Positions 17,003 to 25,727 of a DNA stretch of 64,000 nt are shown in pieces (positions within the stretch are counted from its first letter, which is position 1; each line of letters begins with the position of its first letter). The DNA lies in NCBI GenBank assembly GCA_964433345.1, contig CAYSQJ010000006.1, positions 1 through 64,000 of the forward strand, given 5' to 3'. This DNA is from Ga0077527 sp964433345. GTDB lineage: Bacteria; Pseudomonadota; Gammaproteobacteria; Burkholderiales; SG8-41. The notes under the pieces are model-generated. The model ran no database searches, was not told where the DNA came from, and was given only the letters and a program-made list of their open reading frames with translations. The translations under genes and the position numbers were made by a program.

Positions 17003-18250
17003 TCAGATCTTGCGGAACACCAAACTGCCGTTGGTGCCGCCAAACCCGAAGGAATTGGAAAGCGCCACGTCGATTTTCATCTGGCGCGCGGTGTTAGGCA
17101 CGTAATCAAGGTCGCACTCGGGATCCTGATTGAGCAGGTTGATCGTGGGCGGAGCCACCTGGTCACGGATGGCCAGGACTGAAAACACCGCCTCGATGCC
17201 TCCGGCCGCGCCGAGCAGGTGTCCGGTCATCGATTTGGTCGAGCTGACCGCCAGCTTCCGGGCGTGTTCGCCGAAGCAGTTCTTCACCGCAACGGTCTCC
17301 GCGATGTCTCCCAGCGGGGTCGAGGTGCCGTGCGCATTGACGTAATCGACCTGGTCATGATTAAGGCTGGCATTGCGCAGCGCATTGTTCATGCAGCGCA
17401 CCGCACCCGCTCCGTCCGAGCAGGGTGCCGTGATGTGGTGGGCATCCGCGCTCAGGCCATAACCGGCCAACTCACAGTAAATCCGCGCGCCGCGTTTTTT
17501 CGCGTGCTCGTATTCCTCCAGCACCAGGACGCCGGCCCCCTCGCCCATCACAAAACCGTCGCGGTCCTTGTCCCAGGGCCGGCTTGCGGCAGCCGGATCA
17601 TCATTGCGCGACGACAGCGCGCGGGCAGCGCAGAAGCCGCCAATGCCCAAGGGCGAAATCGTCGATTCGGCGCCGCCGGCGATCATGATGTCAGCATCGC
17701 CGTATTCGATCAGCCGCCCTGCTTCGCCAATGCTGTGATTTGCAGTGGTGCAGGCGGTGACGACCGAGATGTTCGGCCCCTGGAGACCGTACATGATCGA
17801 CAACTGCCCGGAAATCATGTTGATGATCGAGCCGGGAACGAAGAAAGGGGAAATCTTGCGCGGGCCGCCGGCCTGCAATGCGTTGTGAGTTTCCTCGATC
17901 AGCGGCAGGCCGCCGATGCCGGATCCTATGCACACCCCGATCATCTCGCGATCGAGTTTTTCGAGGTCCAGGCCTGCATCCTTCATTGCGTCGATGCCTG
18001 CAGCAAGGCCGTAGTGAATGAAGGTGTCGAAACGCCGCGCTTCCTTGACCGGCAGGTATTTCCCGGCATCAAAACCTTTGACCTCCCCGGCGATCTGGGA
18101 CGTATAGCCGGACGCGTCAAAGCGGGTGATTTTGGTGATTCCGGACTTCCCGGCGGTAATGCTGGACCAGGATTCCTCGATGCCGATGCCGACCGGGGAA
18201 ATGATTCCCAGACCGGTCACGACTACTCTGCGGGTGGTTGGACGCGGCAT
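17003..18250 (-). CDS. fabF: Beta-ketoacyl-ACP synthase II
   Basis: Condensing enzyme of 415 residues that elongates acyl-ACP with malonyl-ACP. The Cys-His-His triad is Cys167 (VVTACTTANHS), His307 (NAHGTSTPLGD) and His344 (TKSMTGHLLGAAGG). A frame extension reaches a TTG at 18268, but the ATG at 18250 (MPRPTTRRVVVTGLG) gives the family length; there is no strong ribosome-binding site before it. It lies downstream of acpP across a stable hairpin, which probably lets acpP be expressed more than fabF. Confidence 0.96.
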   Translation of the reverse strand: MPRPTTRRVVVTGLGIISPVGIGIEESWSSITAGKSGITKITRFDASGYTSQIAGEVKGFDAGKYLPVKEARRFDTFIHYGLAAGIDAMKDAGLDLEKLDREMIGVCIGSGIGGLPLIEETHNALQAGGPRKISPFFVPGSIINMISGQLSIMYGLQGPNISVVTACTTANHSIGEAGRLIEYGDADIMIAGGAESTISPLGIGGFCAARALSSRNDDPAAASRPWDKDRDGFVMGEGAGVLVLEEYEHAKKRGARIYCELAGYGLSADAHHITAPCSDGAGAVRCMNNALRNASLNHDQVDYVNAHGTSTPLGDIAETVAVKNCFGEHARKLAVSSTKSMTGHLLGAAGGIEAVFSVLAIRDQVAPPTINLLNQDPECDLDYVPNTARQMKIDVALSNSFGFGGTNGSLVFRKI

Positions 18251-18295
18251 GATGCTCGATGGGGGCAACGGCTACCCCCTAAACGGTGAATAAGG

Positions 18296-18317
18296 GGGGA
18301 AGGCCATCGCCCTCCCC
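18296..18317 (-). terminator. Hairpin between acpP and fabF (attenuator-like)
   Basis: A 9-base stem on the minus strand (18309-18317 with 18296-18304, one G-T pair) with a 4-base loop, seven bases after the acpP stop, followed by CCTTATT. Partial termination or 3'-end stabilisation here would explain the higher need for acpP messages. Confidence 0.55.
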
Positions 18318-18323
18318 GCACTG

Positions 18324-18563
18324 TCAGGACTTCTGATGGGCCTTGATGTAGTCCGTCGCCTGCTGGACCGTGGTGATTTTCTCGGCTTCCTCGTCCGGAA
18401 TTTCAGTCTCGAATTCCTCTTCCAGCGCCATCACCAGTTCGACGGTGTCCAGGGAATCGGCGCCCAGGTCGTTGACAAAGGATGATTCGTTCTTGACGTC
18501 GGCCTCGTTGACGCCAAGCTGTTCGGCAACAATCTTCTTGACGCGTTGCTCGATATTGTCCAT
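18324..18563 (-). CDS. acpP: Acyl carrier protein
   Basis: Acidic carrier of 79 residues that holds growing fatty acyl chains on a phosphopantetheine arm. The attachment serine is Ser37 in GADSLDTVELVM. The helical layout and the acidic helix II (ELVMALEEEFETEIPDEEAE) are typical. A strong AAAGGGGG lies six bases before the ATG. It sits between fabG and fabF in the classic order. The 179-base gap upstream is much longer than others in the cluster and holds an AT-rich IHF-like island, so acpP probably has its own promoter. Confidence 0.97.
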   Translation of the reverse strand: MDNIEQRVKKIVAEQLGVNEADVKNESSFVNDLGADSLDTVELVMALEEEFETEIPDEEAEKITTVQQATDYIKAHQKS

Positions 18564-18670
18564 CTACTGCCCCCTTTCGCGTTGCTTGCTGATGATTTGG
18601 GATTGTCAGGCGCCGCAACGGGCGCGATGACAGTCCTCGAAAAACGTGGATTTTACCACAAACGTCATTT

Positions 18671-18697
18671 AAAAAAATCTTTTAAAACAATAACTTA
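18671..18697 (-). promoter_or_regulatory. IHF-like AT-rich site (f) upstream of acpP
   Basis: On the minus strand TAAGTTATTGTTT (18685-18697) has one mismatch to the IHF consensus, followed after 7 bases by a T7 tract (18671-18677). It lies in the fabG-acpP gap, about 110 bases before acpP. A TAAAAT that could be a -10 lies just downstream, so the site may shape an acpP promoter. Confidence 0.5.
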
Positions 18698-18742
18698 CAA
18701 CAAATACTGGAGTGACCTTCGAAACTCCGGACGACGCGCATT

Positions 18743-19489
18743 TTAGCCCATAAGCATGCCGCCGTTGACGTGCAGCGTGCTGCCGGTGACATAGGACGCC
18801 GCATCGGACGCCAGATACACCACTGCGCCCGCGACATCCTCGACGCTGCCCAGCCGCGCGAGCGGGATCTGGCCAATAAGGCTTTCACGCTGCGCGTCGG
18901 CAAGTGACCGGGTCATGTCGGTGTCGATGAATCCCGGAGCCACGCAGTTCACGGTGATGTTGCGGCTGCCCACTTCCCGTGCCAGTGCACGGGAGAAGCC
19001 CTCCACTCCTGCCTTGGCCGCGGCGTAATTGCTCTGTCCGGCATTGCCCATAGAGCCCACGACGGAAGTCACGTTGATGATGCGTCCCGAGCGTGCTTTC
19101 ATCATGCCGCGGATCACCGCTTTCGAGAGGCGGTAGACCGACTTGAGGTTGGTGGACATGATGGCGTCCCACTCCTCGTCCTTCATCCGCATCAGCAGGT
19201 TGTCGCGGGTAATCCCGGCGTTGTTGACCAGGATGGCGATGTCGCCCCATTGCTGCCGGATGGCCTCGAGCACGGCCTCGGTCTGCGCACCATCGTTGAC
19301 GTCCATCGCATAGCCCGCGCCGGAGATGCCGGCAGCCGCCATTTCCTTGCCTATGCCCTCCGCGCCGGCGGCCGTGGTGGCAGTCCCAACAACTGTCGCG
19401 CCCGCGGCTCCCAGCGCCAGCGCGATGCCTCGCCCGATACCGCGCGAGGCGCCCGTCACCAGCGCGAGCCTGCCCTGAAGGATGTTCAT
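18743..19489 (-). CDS. fabG: 3-oxoacyl-ACP reductase
   Basis: NADPH-dependent short-chain reductase of 248 residues that reduces 3-oxoacyl-ACP. The cofactor motif is TGASRGIGRG near residue 12, with NNAG at 89-92. The catalytic set is Ser142, Tyr155 and Lys159 (TSVVGSMGNAGQSNYAAAKAG). The C-terminus GSTLHVNGGMLMG is standard. It overlaps fabD by four bases. Its position between fabD and acpP makes it the fatty-acid-synthesis reductase, in contrast to the SDR gene at 40949-41689. Confidence 0.97.
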   Translation of the reverse strand: MNILQGRLALVTGASRGIGRGIALALGAAGATVVGTATTAAGAEGIGKEMAAAGISGAGYAMDVNDGAQTEAVLEAIRQQWGDIAILVNNAGITRDNLLMRMKDEEWDAIMSTNLKSVYRLSKAVIRGMMKARSGRIINVTSVVGSMGNAGQSNYAAAKAGVEGFSRALAREVGSRNITVNCVAPGFIDTDMTRSLADAQRESLIGQIPLARLGSVEDVAGAVVYLASDAASYVTGSTLHVNGGMLMG

Positions 19490-20415
19490 CGCAAAGCCTC
19501 CATGGTCTGCTGCAGGGAAGCAGGATCAGTAACCGCGAATCCCTGGAGCGAATCTTCTATGCGCCGGGTCAATCCCGCCAGCACCTTGCCCGGACCGCAC
19601 TCAACGACATGCGTCACTCCCTGCGCGGCAAACGCACGCACGGTCTCGACCCAGCGCACCGGGCTGCAGGCCTGACGGGCGAGCGCATCCTTGATCCGCG
19701 CCGGATCGCTGACAATATTGACATCGACATTGTTGAGCACGCCGATCGCGGGCGCGCTGAAAGCCATATCCTGCATGCGCTCCCGAAGCCGTTCCGCAGC
19801 AGGCCTGAGCAACGAAGAATGGAAGGGCGCGCTTACAGGCAGCATGACTGCGCGCTTTGCACCCCGCGCTTTTGCGGAAGCGGCTCCGCGCTCTACCGCT
19901 GACTTGTGTCCGGCAATGACCACCTGGCTGGGAGCATTAAAATTAACCGGTTCGACGATTTCGCCCTGTGCAGCCTCCGCACAGGCAGCGCGCACGGCAT
20001 CATCATCCAGGCCAAGTATTGCCGCCATGGCACCGCTGCCCATGGGCACAGCTTCCTGCATCGCCTGCGCCCGGAACCGTACGAGGGGCACGGCATCGGC
20101 AAAGGAAATTGCCCCGGCGACGACAAGGGCGGTGTATTCGCCCAGACTGTGCCCGGCAAGCAATTCCGGACGCGGCGCGCCGGCTTCCTCCCACGCCCGG
20201 TACATTGCATAGGCGGCCGTGAGCATCACCGGCTGCGTGTTGACCGTCGCATTCAGTTCTTCCGCAGGCCCTTCGGCGACCAGCTGCCAGAGATCCTGCC
20301 CCAATGCCCGGGAGGCCTCCTCGAAGGTGTCGCGCACGACCCGGTTTTCGGCAAAGCCCTGCATCATGCCCACCGACTGCGAGCCTTGGCCCGGAAATAC
20401 CAATGCCAGTTTCAT
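19486..20415 (-). CDS. fabD: Malonyl-CoA:ACP transacylase
   Basis: Enzyme of 309 residues that moves malonyl from CoA to ACP. The nucleophile is Ser90 in the GHSLGEY elbow and its partner is His199 in VSAPFHSSLL. The N-terminal FPGQGSQSVGM and the arginine region VRFRAQAMQEAVP fit the family. It lies 13 bases after fabH and overlaps fabG by four, as part of the fabH-fabD-fabG-acpP-fabF series. Confidence 0.97.
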   Translation of the reverse strand: MKLALVFPGQGSQSVGMMQGFAENRVVRDTFEEASRALGQDLWQLVAEGPAEELNATVNTQPVMLTAAYAMYRAWEEAGAPRPELLAGHSLGEYTALVVAGAISFADAVPLVRFRAQAMQEAVPMGSGAMAAILGLDDDAVRAACAEAAQGEIVEPVNFNAPSQVVIAGHKSAVERGAASAKARGAKRAVMLPVSAPFHSSLLRPAAERLRERMQDMAFSAPAIGVLNNVDVNIVSDPARIKDALARQACSPVRWVETVRAFAAQGVTHVVECGPGKVLAGLTRRIEDSLQGFAVTDPASLQQTMEALR

Positions 20416-20428
20416 GTTCGGATGTTCC

Positions 20429-21394
20429 TCACCACTTGATTAATATGGCGCCCCAGGTGAAACCGCCGCCAACACCTTCAAGCATCACGTGCTGTCCCGG
20501 CTGGATGCGCCCGTCACGCACTGCTTCGTCCAGCGCCAGGGGCACCGATGCCGCAGAAGTGTTGGCATGCCTGTCCACCGTAATGATCACGCGTTCCATC
20601 GGCAGTCCGAGCTTTTTCGCAGTGGCCTGCAGTATCCGCACATTGGCCTGGTGCGGAATCAGCCAGTCGATGTCCGATTTCTGCAGGCCGGCCTCGGCCA
20701 GCGCCTCAAGCGCGACCTCCTCCAGCACCTTGACCGCGAACTTGAACACCGCCGTGCCGTCCATCTGCAGCAGCGGCCGGCCGCTGACCTTTCCGCCACA
20801 CACGCTTCCGGGCACCGACAGTATCCCGGCATGGCTGCCATCGGCATGCAGCGGTGCCGCGAGGATGCCCGGTGTCGAACTGCGTTTCAGAACGACCGCG
20901 CCCGCACCATCGCCGAAGAGCACGCATGTGCCCCGGTCTTCCCAGTCGAGGATGCGCGAGAACACTTCGGTGCCGACCACAAGGATATGCTCGTAACTGC
21001 CGGAGTGCATGAACTGGTCCGCAGTCGCCAGCGCATACACGAAACCGCTGCAAACCGCCTGCACGTCAAAGGCAGGCATGCCCCTGACACCCAGCTTGGC
21101 CTGCAGGATGCAGGCAGTACTCGGAAACACCATATCCGGTGTCGAGGTCGCAACGATGATCAGGTCCAGGCGGTCTGCCGTGATGCCTGCGGCCTCCAGC
21201 GCCCGCTGCGAGGCTTTCAGCGCGAGGTCGCTGGCATTCTCATGCTCCGCGGCGATGTGCCGCTCGAGTATCCCGGTGCGCTGCTGTATCCATTCATCGG
21301 AGGTATCCATGGTCGCCGCAAGGTCGGCGTTGGTTACCGTCTTCTCCGGCAGGTAACTTCCGGTACCGATGATTCTCGAGTGAATTGCCGTCAT
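20429..21394 (-). CDS. fabH: Beta-ketoacyl-ACP synthase III
   Basis: Initiating condensing enzyme of 321 residues that joins acetyl-CoA and malonyl-ACP. The catalytic triad is Cys115 (AVCSGFVYAL), His248 (IPHQANVRI) and Asn278 (HANTSAASVPLAL). The C-terminal GGGFTWGAILIKW is diagnostic. It follows plsX by five bases. Product range (straight or branched starters) is not evident from the sequence. Confidence 0.97.
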   Translation of the reverse strand: MTAIHSRIIGTGSYLPEKTVTNADLAATMDTSDEWIQQRTGILERHIAAEHENASDLALKASQRALEAAGITADRLDLIIVATSTPDMVFPSTACILQAKLGVRGMPAFDVQAVCSGFVYALATADQFMHSGSYEHILVVGTEVFSRILDWEDRGTCVLFGDGAGAVVLKRSSTPGILAAPLHADGSHAGILSVPGSVCGGKVSGRPLLQMDGTAVFKFAVKVLEEVALEALAEAGLQKSDIDWLIPHQANVRILQATAKKLGLPMERVIITVDRHANTSAASVPLALDEAVRDGRIQPGQHVMLEGVGGGFTWGAILIKW

Positions 21395-21399
21395 GCAGG

Positions 21400-22413
21400 T
21401 TAGACTTTCCGTTCAAGCGCAGCCATGCGCTCGCTGATATGCGCAAGTACCCCGGTGCGGACCTCGTTTACCGCATGCTCAATCGCGAAACCAAAGGCAA
21501 AGGCATCGGCGGAACCATGGCTCTTGATGACGACGCCCCGCAATCCGAGCAGGCTTGCGCCATTGTACCGACGATGGTCGACACGGTCCTTGAATGACTT
21601 GATCACCGGCATCGCCAGAAGTCCGAGCATCCGGGTGAAGGGGTTTTTCCCGAACTCTTCGCGCAGGTAGGTTGCCAGCATCTGCGCCAGGCCTTCGGAA
21701 GTCTTGAGCGCCACATTGCCGACGAAGCCGTCGCAGACCACGACATCGGTGGTTCCCTTGTAGATGTCGTCGCCTTCGATGTTGCCGTGAAAATTGAGGC
21801 CGCTGGTCCGCAACAGGACCGCCGCCTCCTTGACGACTTCGTTGCCCTTGATATCTTCCTCGCCGATGTTCAGCAGCCCGACGCTGGGGCGCGGTTTGTG
21901 CTCCACCGAGGCAACCAGTTCGGCACCCATGATGCCGAACTGCAGCAGGTGCTCCGCACTGCAGTCGACGTTGGCGCCAAGATCGAGAATGTGGGTGTGC
22001 CCCTTCAGTGTCGGGAGCATGGTCGCGATTGCCGGCCGGTCAATGCCCGGAAGCGTCTTCAGCACGAAACGCGATATCGCCATCAGCGCGCCCGTATTGC
22101 CTGCGCTGACGCAGGCCTGGGCCTCCCCGTTCTTGACGAGATCAATGGCGACCCGCATCGAGGAATCTTTTTTGCCGCGCAGCGCGTTGGCGGGAGGCTC
22201 GTCCATGGCCACGACTTCAGTGGCATGGAGGACACGCAGGCGCTCCGAGGACAGCTCGCCCGCGCGCTGCAATTCGGCACGAATCTGGTCCTGGAGGCCG
22301 ACCAGCACGAAACGGCAGCCCGGATCCCGCCGCGACCACGCGACCGCAGCAGGCACCGTCACACGCACGCCGTGGTCGCCGCCCATGCAATCGACGGCAA
22401 CGGTCACTTCCAT
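21400..22413 (-). CDS. plsX: Phosphate acyltransferase
   Basis: Peripheral membrane enzyme of 337 residues that turns acyl-ACP into acyl-phosphate for phospholipid synthesis. Family hallmarks are AVDCMGGDHG at the start, SAGNTGALMA, LDLGANVDC, GEEDIKGNEV and CDGFVGNVALKTSEG. A strong GAGGAGGATCC precedes the ATG. It sits between rpmF and fabH, the conserved order that links lipid synthesis with ribosomal protein L32. A small stem-loop lies just upstream. Confidence 0.96.
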   Translation of the reverse strand: MEVTVAVDCMGGDHGVRVTVPAAVAWSRRDPGCRFVLVGLQDQIRAELQRAGELSSERLRVLHATEVVAMDEPPANALRGKKDSSMRVAIDLVKNGEAQACVSAGNTGALMAISRFVLKTLPGIDRPAIATMLPTLKGHTHILDLGANVDCSAEHLLQFGIMGAELVASVEHKPRPSVGLLNIGEEDIKGNEVVKEAAVLLRTSGLNFHGNIEGDDIYKGTTDVVVCDGFVGNVALKTSEGLAQMLATYLREEFGKNPFTRMLGLLAMPVIKSFKDRVDHRRYNGASLLGLRGVVIKSHGSADAFAFGFAIEHAVNEVRTGVLAHISERMAALERKV

Positions 22414-22431
22414 CAGGGATCCTCCTCTTCA

Positions 22432-22455
22432 GGCTTCGCCTGCAAGCTCGAAGCC
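22432..22455 (-). other. Stem-loop in the rpmF-plsX gap
   Basis: GGCTTCG (22449-22455 on the minus strand) pairs with CGAAGCC (22432-22438), 19 bases before plsX and next to its ribosome-binding site. There is no T-run. It may stabilise the rpmF message or tune plsX translation. Confidence 0.35.
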
Positions 22456-22480
22456 GGTCATCCCGCAACAGCCAGGCTTG

Positions 22481-22660
22481 TTACTCGCCTTTGGCCTTGA
22501 TGATTTTCTTGCCGCGGTAGTAGCCGTTGGGGCTGATGTGGTGGCGCAGATGCGCCTCACCGGAGGTCGGTTCTACAGCGAGGGCGGGGTTGCCCAGCGC
22601 ATGGTGTGAACGATGCATTCCCCGCTTGGACGGGGACTTCTTGTTTTGCTGAACAGCCAT
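22481..22660 (-). CDS. rpmF: 50S ribosomal protein L32
   Basis: Small ribosomal protein of 59 residues beginning MAVQQNKKSPSKRGMHRSHH, followed by ALGNPALAVEPTSGEAHLR and HHISPNGYYRGKKIIKAKGE, all typical of L32. The cysteine pairs of zinc-binding L32 forms are absent, as in most proteobacteria. An AGGAG lies seven bases before the ATG. It sits between yceD and plsX, the standard order. Confidence 0.97.
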   Translation of the reverse strand: MAVQQNKKSPSKRGMHRSHHALGNPALAVEPTSGEAHLRHHISPNGYYRGKKIIKAKGE

Positions 22661-22675
22661 GTCAATCTCCTAAAA

Positions 22676-23209
22676 TCAATCCTTGTTCGCCTGCTTCGGT
22701 TCGATCAGCGAAGCCAGCGCCGAGAACGGCGATGTCTTGCCGCCTATTCCCCTGCCGCCGAGCCGATCAATGCATTTTCCATCGCCGTGCCTGACCGAGT
22801 ACGGCAGACCCAGCAAAATCTCGTCTTCAACAAACTCGCGCAGGTCCAGTGTCTGCGCTACTTCCATCCATTCCGGCGCCTCAGGATCATCGGCGTCTTC
22901 CGGCTGTTCAGTGCCGGGGTGCAACAGCAGCACCTTCGAGGCCAGTTTCAGCGGAAACTCGAGCCGGTCCAGACAACGATCGCAACGCATCTGCGCAGTC
23001 CCGTCGATCTCCAGTTCCAGCAAGGGACGCTGGCGCCGGTCAACACGGCCGCGAATTTCATAGGCGACAGTTCCAGACCGGTCAGTCACGCGGTCCAGCA
23101 GGCGCGGCATGTCGGCGATCGCAAGCTGCCCTCTGAGCACACTGCTGCTGCGCGCAAAGGCAAACGGATCCTCGAGGCGGTGCACTGCCATTACATCGGG
23201 TCCGGACAT
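22676..23209 (-). CDS. YceD family protein (DUF177)
   Basis: Protein of 177 residues of the YceD/DUF177 family, linked to 23S rRNA or large-subunit maturation. The conserved CDRC cysteine pair lies in QMRCDRCLDRLEFPLKL and is followed by an acidic stretch (DADDPEAPEW) and EFVEDEILLGLPY. It is 15 bases upstream of rpmF, a pairing conserved from bacteria to plastids. The first residues (MSGPDVMAVHRLEDP) leave the start slightly open: the ATG at 23209 or the second Met six codons later. In E. coli yceD and rpmF are cotranscribed. Confidence 0.92.
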   Translation of the reverse strand: MSGPDVMAVHRLEDPFAFARSSSVLRGQLAIADMPRLLDRVTDRSGTVAYEIRGRVDRRQRPLLELEIDGTAQMRCDRCLDRLEFPLKLASKVLLLHPGTEQPEDADDPEAPEWMEVAQTLDLREFVEDEILLGLPYSVRHGDGKCIDRLGGRGIGGKTSPFSALASLIEPKQANKD

Positions 23210-23393
23210 AAGCCGCGCATGATAGTATTTTCAGCCATCGCTGTCAAAAATAATCATGACAAATTCCCTGTTAAGCCAAGCACTTAGCCTTGCCACCCGA
23301 CTTCTCCCTGCCCGCCACCACCCGGCACCGTGCCGGTTTGCGTAAGGCCTGCCGTTTCAGGGACTTAGGACACCAGATCAAGGACACCGGATC

Positions 23394-23984
23394 ATGAATT
23401 TACCCGCGGCCCGGATCGTTCTCGCCTCCTCCTCTGTCTACCGCAGGGCATTGCTCGGAAGGATCGGCATCGATTGTCCCGCGGTCTCGCCGGATGTCGA
23501 CGAGACGCCCCTGCCCGGCGAAGCCCCGCTTGCCACCGCCCGGCGTCTTGCCCTCGCCAAGGCGCGGAAAGTCGCCGAGCGCGAAACCTCGGCATTGGTC
23601 ATCGGATCCGACCAGGTCGCCGTTCTGGGCAATCGCGTGCTCGGCAAACCCGGTTCTCATGCTGCTGCGATCGAACAACTGCGTGCGATGAGCGGGCAAT
23701 TTGTCGAATTCCACACCGCGCTATGCCTGTTCAATGCGGCAAACGGCAGGGCACAGGAGTCCACCGTGCCGACCATCGTGCGATTTCGCGAACTGGATGC
23801 CGGGCAGATCGAGCGCTACCTGCTGCGCGATCTGCCCTATGACTGTGCCGGAAGTGCCAAGATCGAAGCCATGGGCATCGCGCTGGTCGAGAGCGTCGAG
23901 AGCGATGATCCCAGCGCGCTGATCGGCCTTCCCCTCATCGCGCTGGTTGGCATGCTGCGGCGGGAAGGTATTGTCATCCCCTGA
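23394..23984 (+). CDS. Maf-like nucleotide pyrophosphatase, YceF type
   Basis: House-cleaning pyrophosphatase of 196 residues. Maf motifs are the N-terminal LASSSVYRRALL, the catalytic IGSDQVAVL, GKPGS, and CAGSAKIEAMGIALVE. The last motif, with AGS rather than AGGY and VESVESDDPSALIGLPLIAL, matches the YceF branch that hydrolyses m7GTP, not the YhdE (dTTP) branch. It is divergent from yceD, with which it forms a conserved neighbourhood. The ATG at 23394 follows GGACACCGGATC, a weak ribosome-binding site. Confidence 0.92.
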   Translation: MNLPAARIVLASSSVYRRALLGRIGIDCPAVSPDVDETPLPGEAPLATARRLALAKARKVAERETSALVIGSDQVAVLGNRVLGKPGSHAAAIEQLRAMSGQFVEFHTALCLFNAANGRAQESTVPTIVRFRELDAGQIERYLLRDLPYDCAGSAKIEAMGIALVESVESDDPSALIGLPLIALVGMLRREGIVIP

Positions 23985-24056
23985 GCGCCGGGCGCAGCCC
24001 GGTAAGCAGTGACTGCTGCCTGGCTGATCCGGCATGCGCCCTGCCCGCGCACCGCC

Positions 24057-25010
24057 TTACCTGATACTCGGGCCGCCCAATCCGCCAAGCCTGACCAGCG
24101 TTTCGACCGCTGCCGCACCGAAACGCCGAGCAAAGCGTTCGGCAATATTCTCCTGTTGCGTGTAATCGACGATGTCTTCGGCCTTGATCACTTCGCGGGC
24201 AACATATTCGAGGCTGCCCATGGCATCGGCAAGCCCGAGATCAATGCTTTTCTGGCCGACCCACAGCAATCCTGAAAACATTTCGGGGGTTTCCCTCAGG
24301 CGCTTGCCACGTCCCTGGCGCACCACGCTGATGAACTGCTGGTGAATGTCGTCAAGCATGGTCTCGGCATGGGCTGTCTGCTCTTCCTGTATGGGCGAGA
24401 ACGGATCGAGAAATCCCTTGTTCCTGCCGGCTGCCAGCAGCCTGCGCTCGACCCCCAGTTTCTCCATGGTGCCGGTGAAGCCGAAACCGTCCATCAACAC
24501 GCCGATCGAGCCGATGATGCTCGCCTTGTCCACGAATATCTTGTCGGCTGCGGCGGCAATGTAATAACCGCCGGACGCGCAGATATCCTCAACCACCGCG
24601 TACAGCGGAACTTCCGGGTGCTTGCTGCGCAGTCGCCTGATTTCGTCGTTGATGTATCCCGCCTGCACCGGGCTGCCGCCGGGGCTGTTGATGCGCAGGA
24701 TCACGCCCTTGGTATTGCTGTCCTTGAATGCAGCCTGCATGCCGGCGATGACCTTGTCCGCGCTGGCGTTGGTTCCGGGGCCAATGACGCCGCTGACATC
24801 AATCAGAGCAGTGTGGCTGCCTTTGGAAACGTCGCTGCCGCTGAACCAGCCCATGCCGATGAACAGCAGCGCGAACAGGTACAAAAGCACCATCATCTTG
24901 AAAAACATGCCCCATTGCCGCGAACGGCGCTGCTCCTGGATGGCGGCAAGCGCCACTTTCTCCAGAACGCTGCGTTCCCACTGGGGTCCTCCAGGCTGCT
25001 GGTCTGACAT
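24057..25010 (-). CDS. sppA: S49 family signal peptide peptidase (SppA-like)
   Basis: Membrane-anchored serine protease of 317 residues that degrades cleaved signal peptides. A cytoplasmic N-terminus is followed by one membrane helix (MVLLYLFALLFIGMGWF, about 40-56). The Ser-Lys dyad is Ser146 in EDICASGGYYIAAAAD and Lys198 in AAGRNKGF, 52 residues apart as in the short Bacillus SppA. The oxyanion region is RINSPGGSP. Its start is followed upstream by an IHF-like AT-rich site. In many relatives a Rieske-protein gene separates it from the HAD gene; none is present here. Confidence 0.93.
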   Translation of the reverse strand: MSDQQPGGPQWERSVLEKVALAAIQEQRRSRQWGMFFKMMVLLYLFALLFIGMGWFSGSDVSKGSHTALIDVSGVIGPGTNASADKVIAGMQAAFKDSNTKGVILRINSPGGSPVQAGYINDEIRRLRSKHPEVPLYAVVEDICASGGYYIAAAADKIFVDKASIIGSIGVLMDGFGFTGTMEKLGVERRLLAAGRNKGFLDPFSPIQEEQTAHAETMLDDIHQQFISVVRQGRGKRLRETPEMFSGLLWVGQKSIDLGLADAMGSLEYVAREVIKAEDIVDYTQQENIAERFARRFGAAAVETLVRLGGLGGPSIR

Positions 25011-25017
25011 AAATATC

Positions 25018-25036
25018 CTTTAAAAACAATATATTA
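25018..25036 (-). promoter_or_regulatory. IHF-like AT-rich site (g) upstream of sppA
   Basis: On the minus strand TAATATATTGTTT (25024-25036) has one mismatch to the IHF consensus. It lies 14 bases before the sppA ATG, so it could affect initiation as well as DNA shape. Confidence 0.4.
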
Positions 25037-25070
25037 AAATGAACTCATGGGGGAGGCAAACGCCGCTTTC

Positions 25071-25727
25071 CTATCGTCGCAGCAGCAGCCAATCGCGCAA
25101 ACCCTGGATCTCATCGAGCATGGCCAGCGGCTTGCAGGCGGAGAGCGCCATTTTTTCATGAGCGCCATAGGTTACGGCAACCGATGCCACACCGGCGGCG
25201 CCGGCCATCTCCAGGTCATGCGTGGTGTCGCCGATCATTACTGTTGCATCAGGCCCGGCAGTCAAAGCATCCATCACCGCCTGCAGCATGCCGGGATGCG
25301 GTTTGGAAAAACCCTCGTCGGCACAGCGGGTCGCATGGAAATAGCCGGCAAGCCCGGTTTCCTGCAGTGCCCGATCCAGTCCGCGACGGCTCTTGCCCGT
25401 CGCCACCGCGAGCAGGAAACCGCAATCGTGCAGTTCGCGGATCATGTCCGCAGCCCCGTCGAACAGTGTCGTGCCGCCGTCGCGGCGCAGGAAATGGCGG
25501 CGATAGAGATCGAGCAGCCGCGGATATTGCGACGGCTCAAGATCTGGTACCGCGTAAGCCAGCGCATCCGTCAGACCCAGTCCGATGACATAGCGGGCTC
25601 GCTTGTCATCGGGAACCGGCACTCCCAGTTCCGCGCAGGCCGCCTGCAGCGATTCGGCAATGGCGGCGGCCGAGTCCATCAGGGTGCCATCCCAATCGAA
25701 TACCAGCAGATCGAATTTCCGGTTCAT
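25071..25727 (-). CDS. HAD superfamily hydrolase, phosphoglycolate-phosphatase-like
   Basis: HAD subfamily IA phosphatase of 218 residues. Motif I is VFDWDGTLMDS, with nucleophile Asp11 and acid Asp13. Motif II is AVATGKS, motif III the lysine in GFSKPHPGML, and motif IV GDTTHDLEMAGAAG. A helical cap lies between motifs I and II. Relatives next to rluC are often annotated Gph-like; the substrate is not shown by the sequence. It overlaps rluC by four bases (coupled translation). Confidence 0.9.
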   Translation of the reverse strand: MNRKFDLLVFDWDGTLMDSAAAIAESLQAACAELGVPVPDDKRARYVIGLGLTDALAYAVPDLEPSQYPRLLDLYRRHFLRRDGGTTLFDGAADMIRELHDCGFLLAVATGKSRRGLDRALQETGLAGYFHATRCADEGFSKPHPGMLQAVMDALTAGPDATVMIGDTTHDLEMAGAAGVASVAVTYGAHEKMALSACKPLAMLDEIQGLRDWLLLRR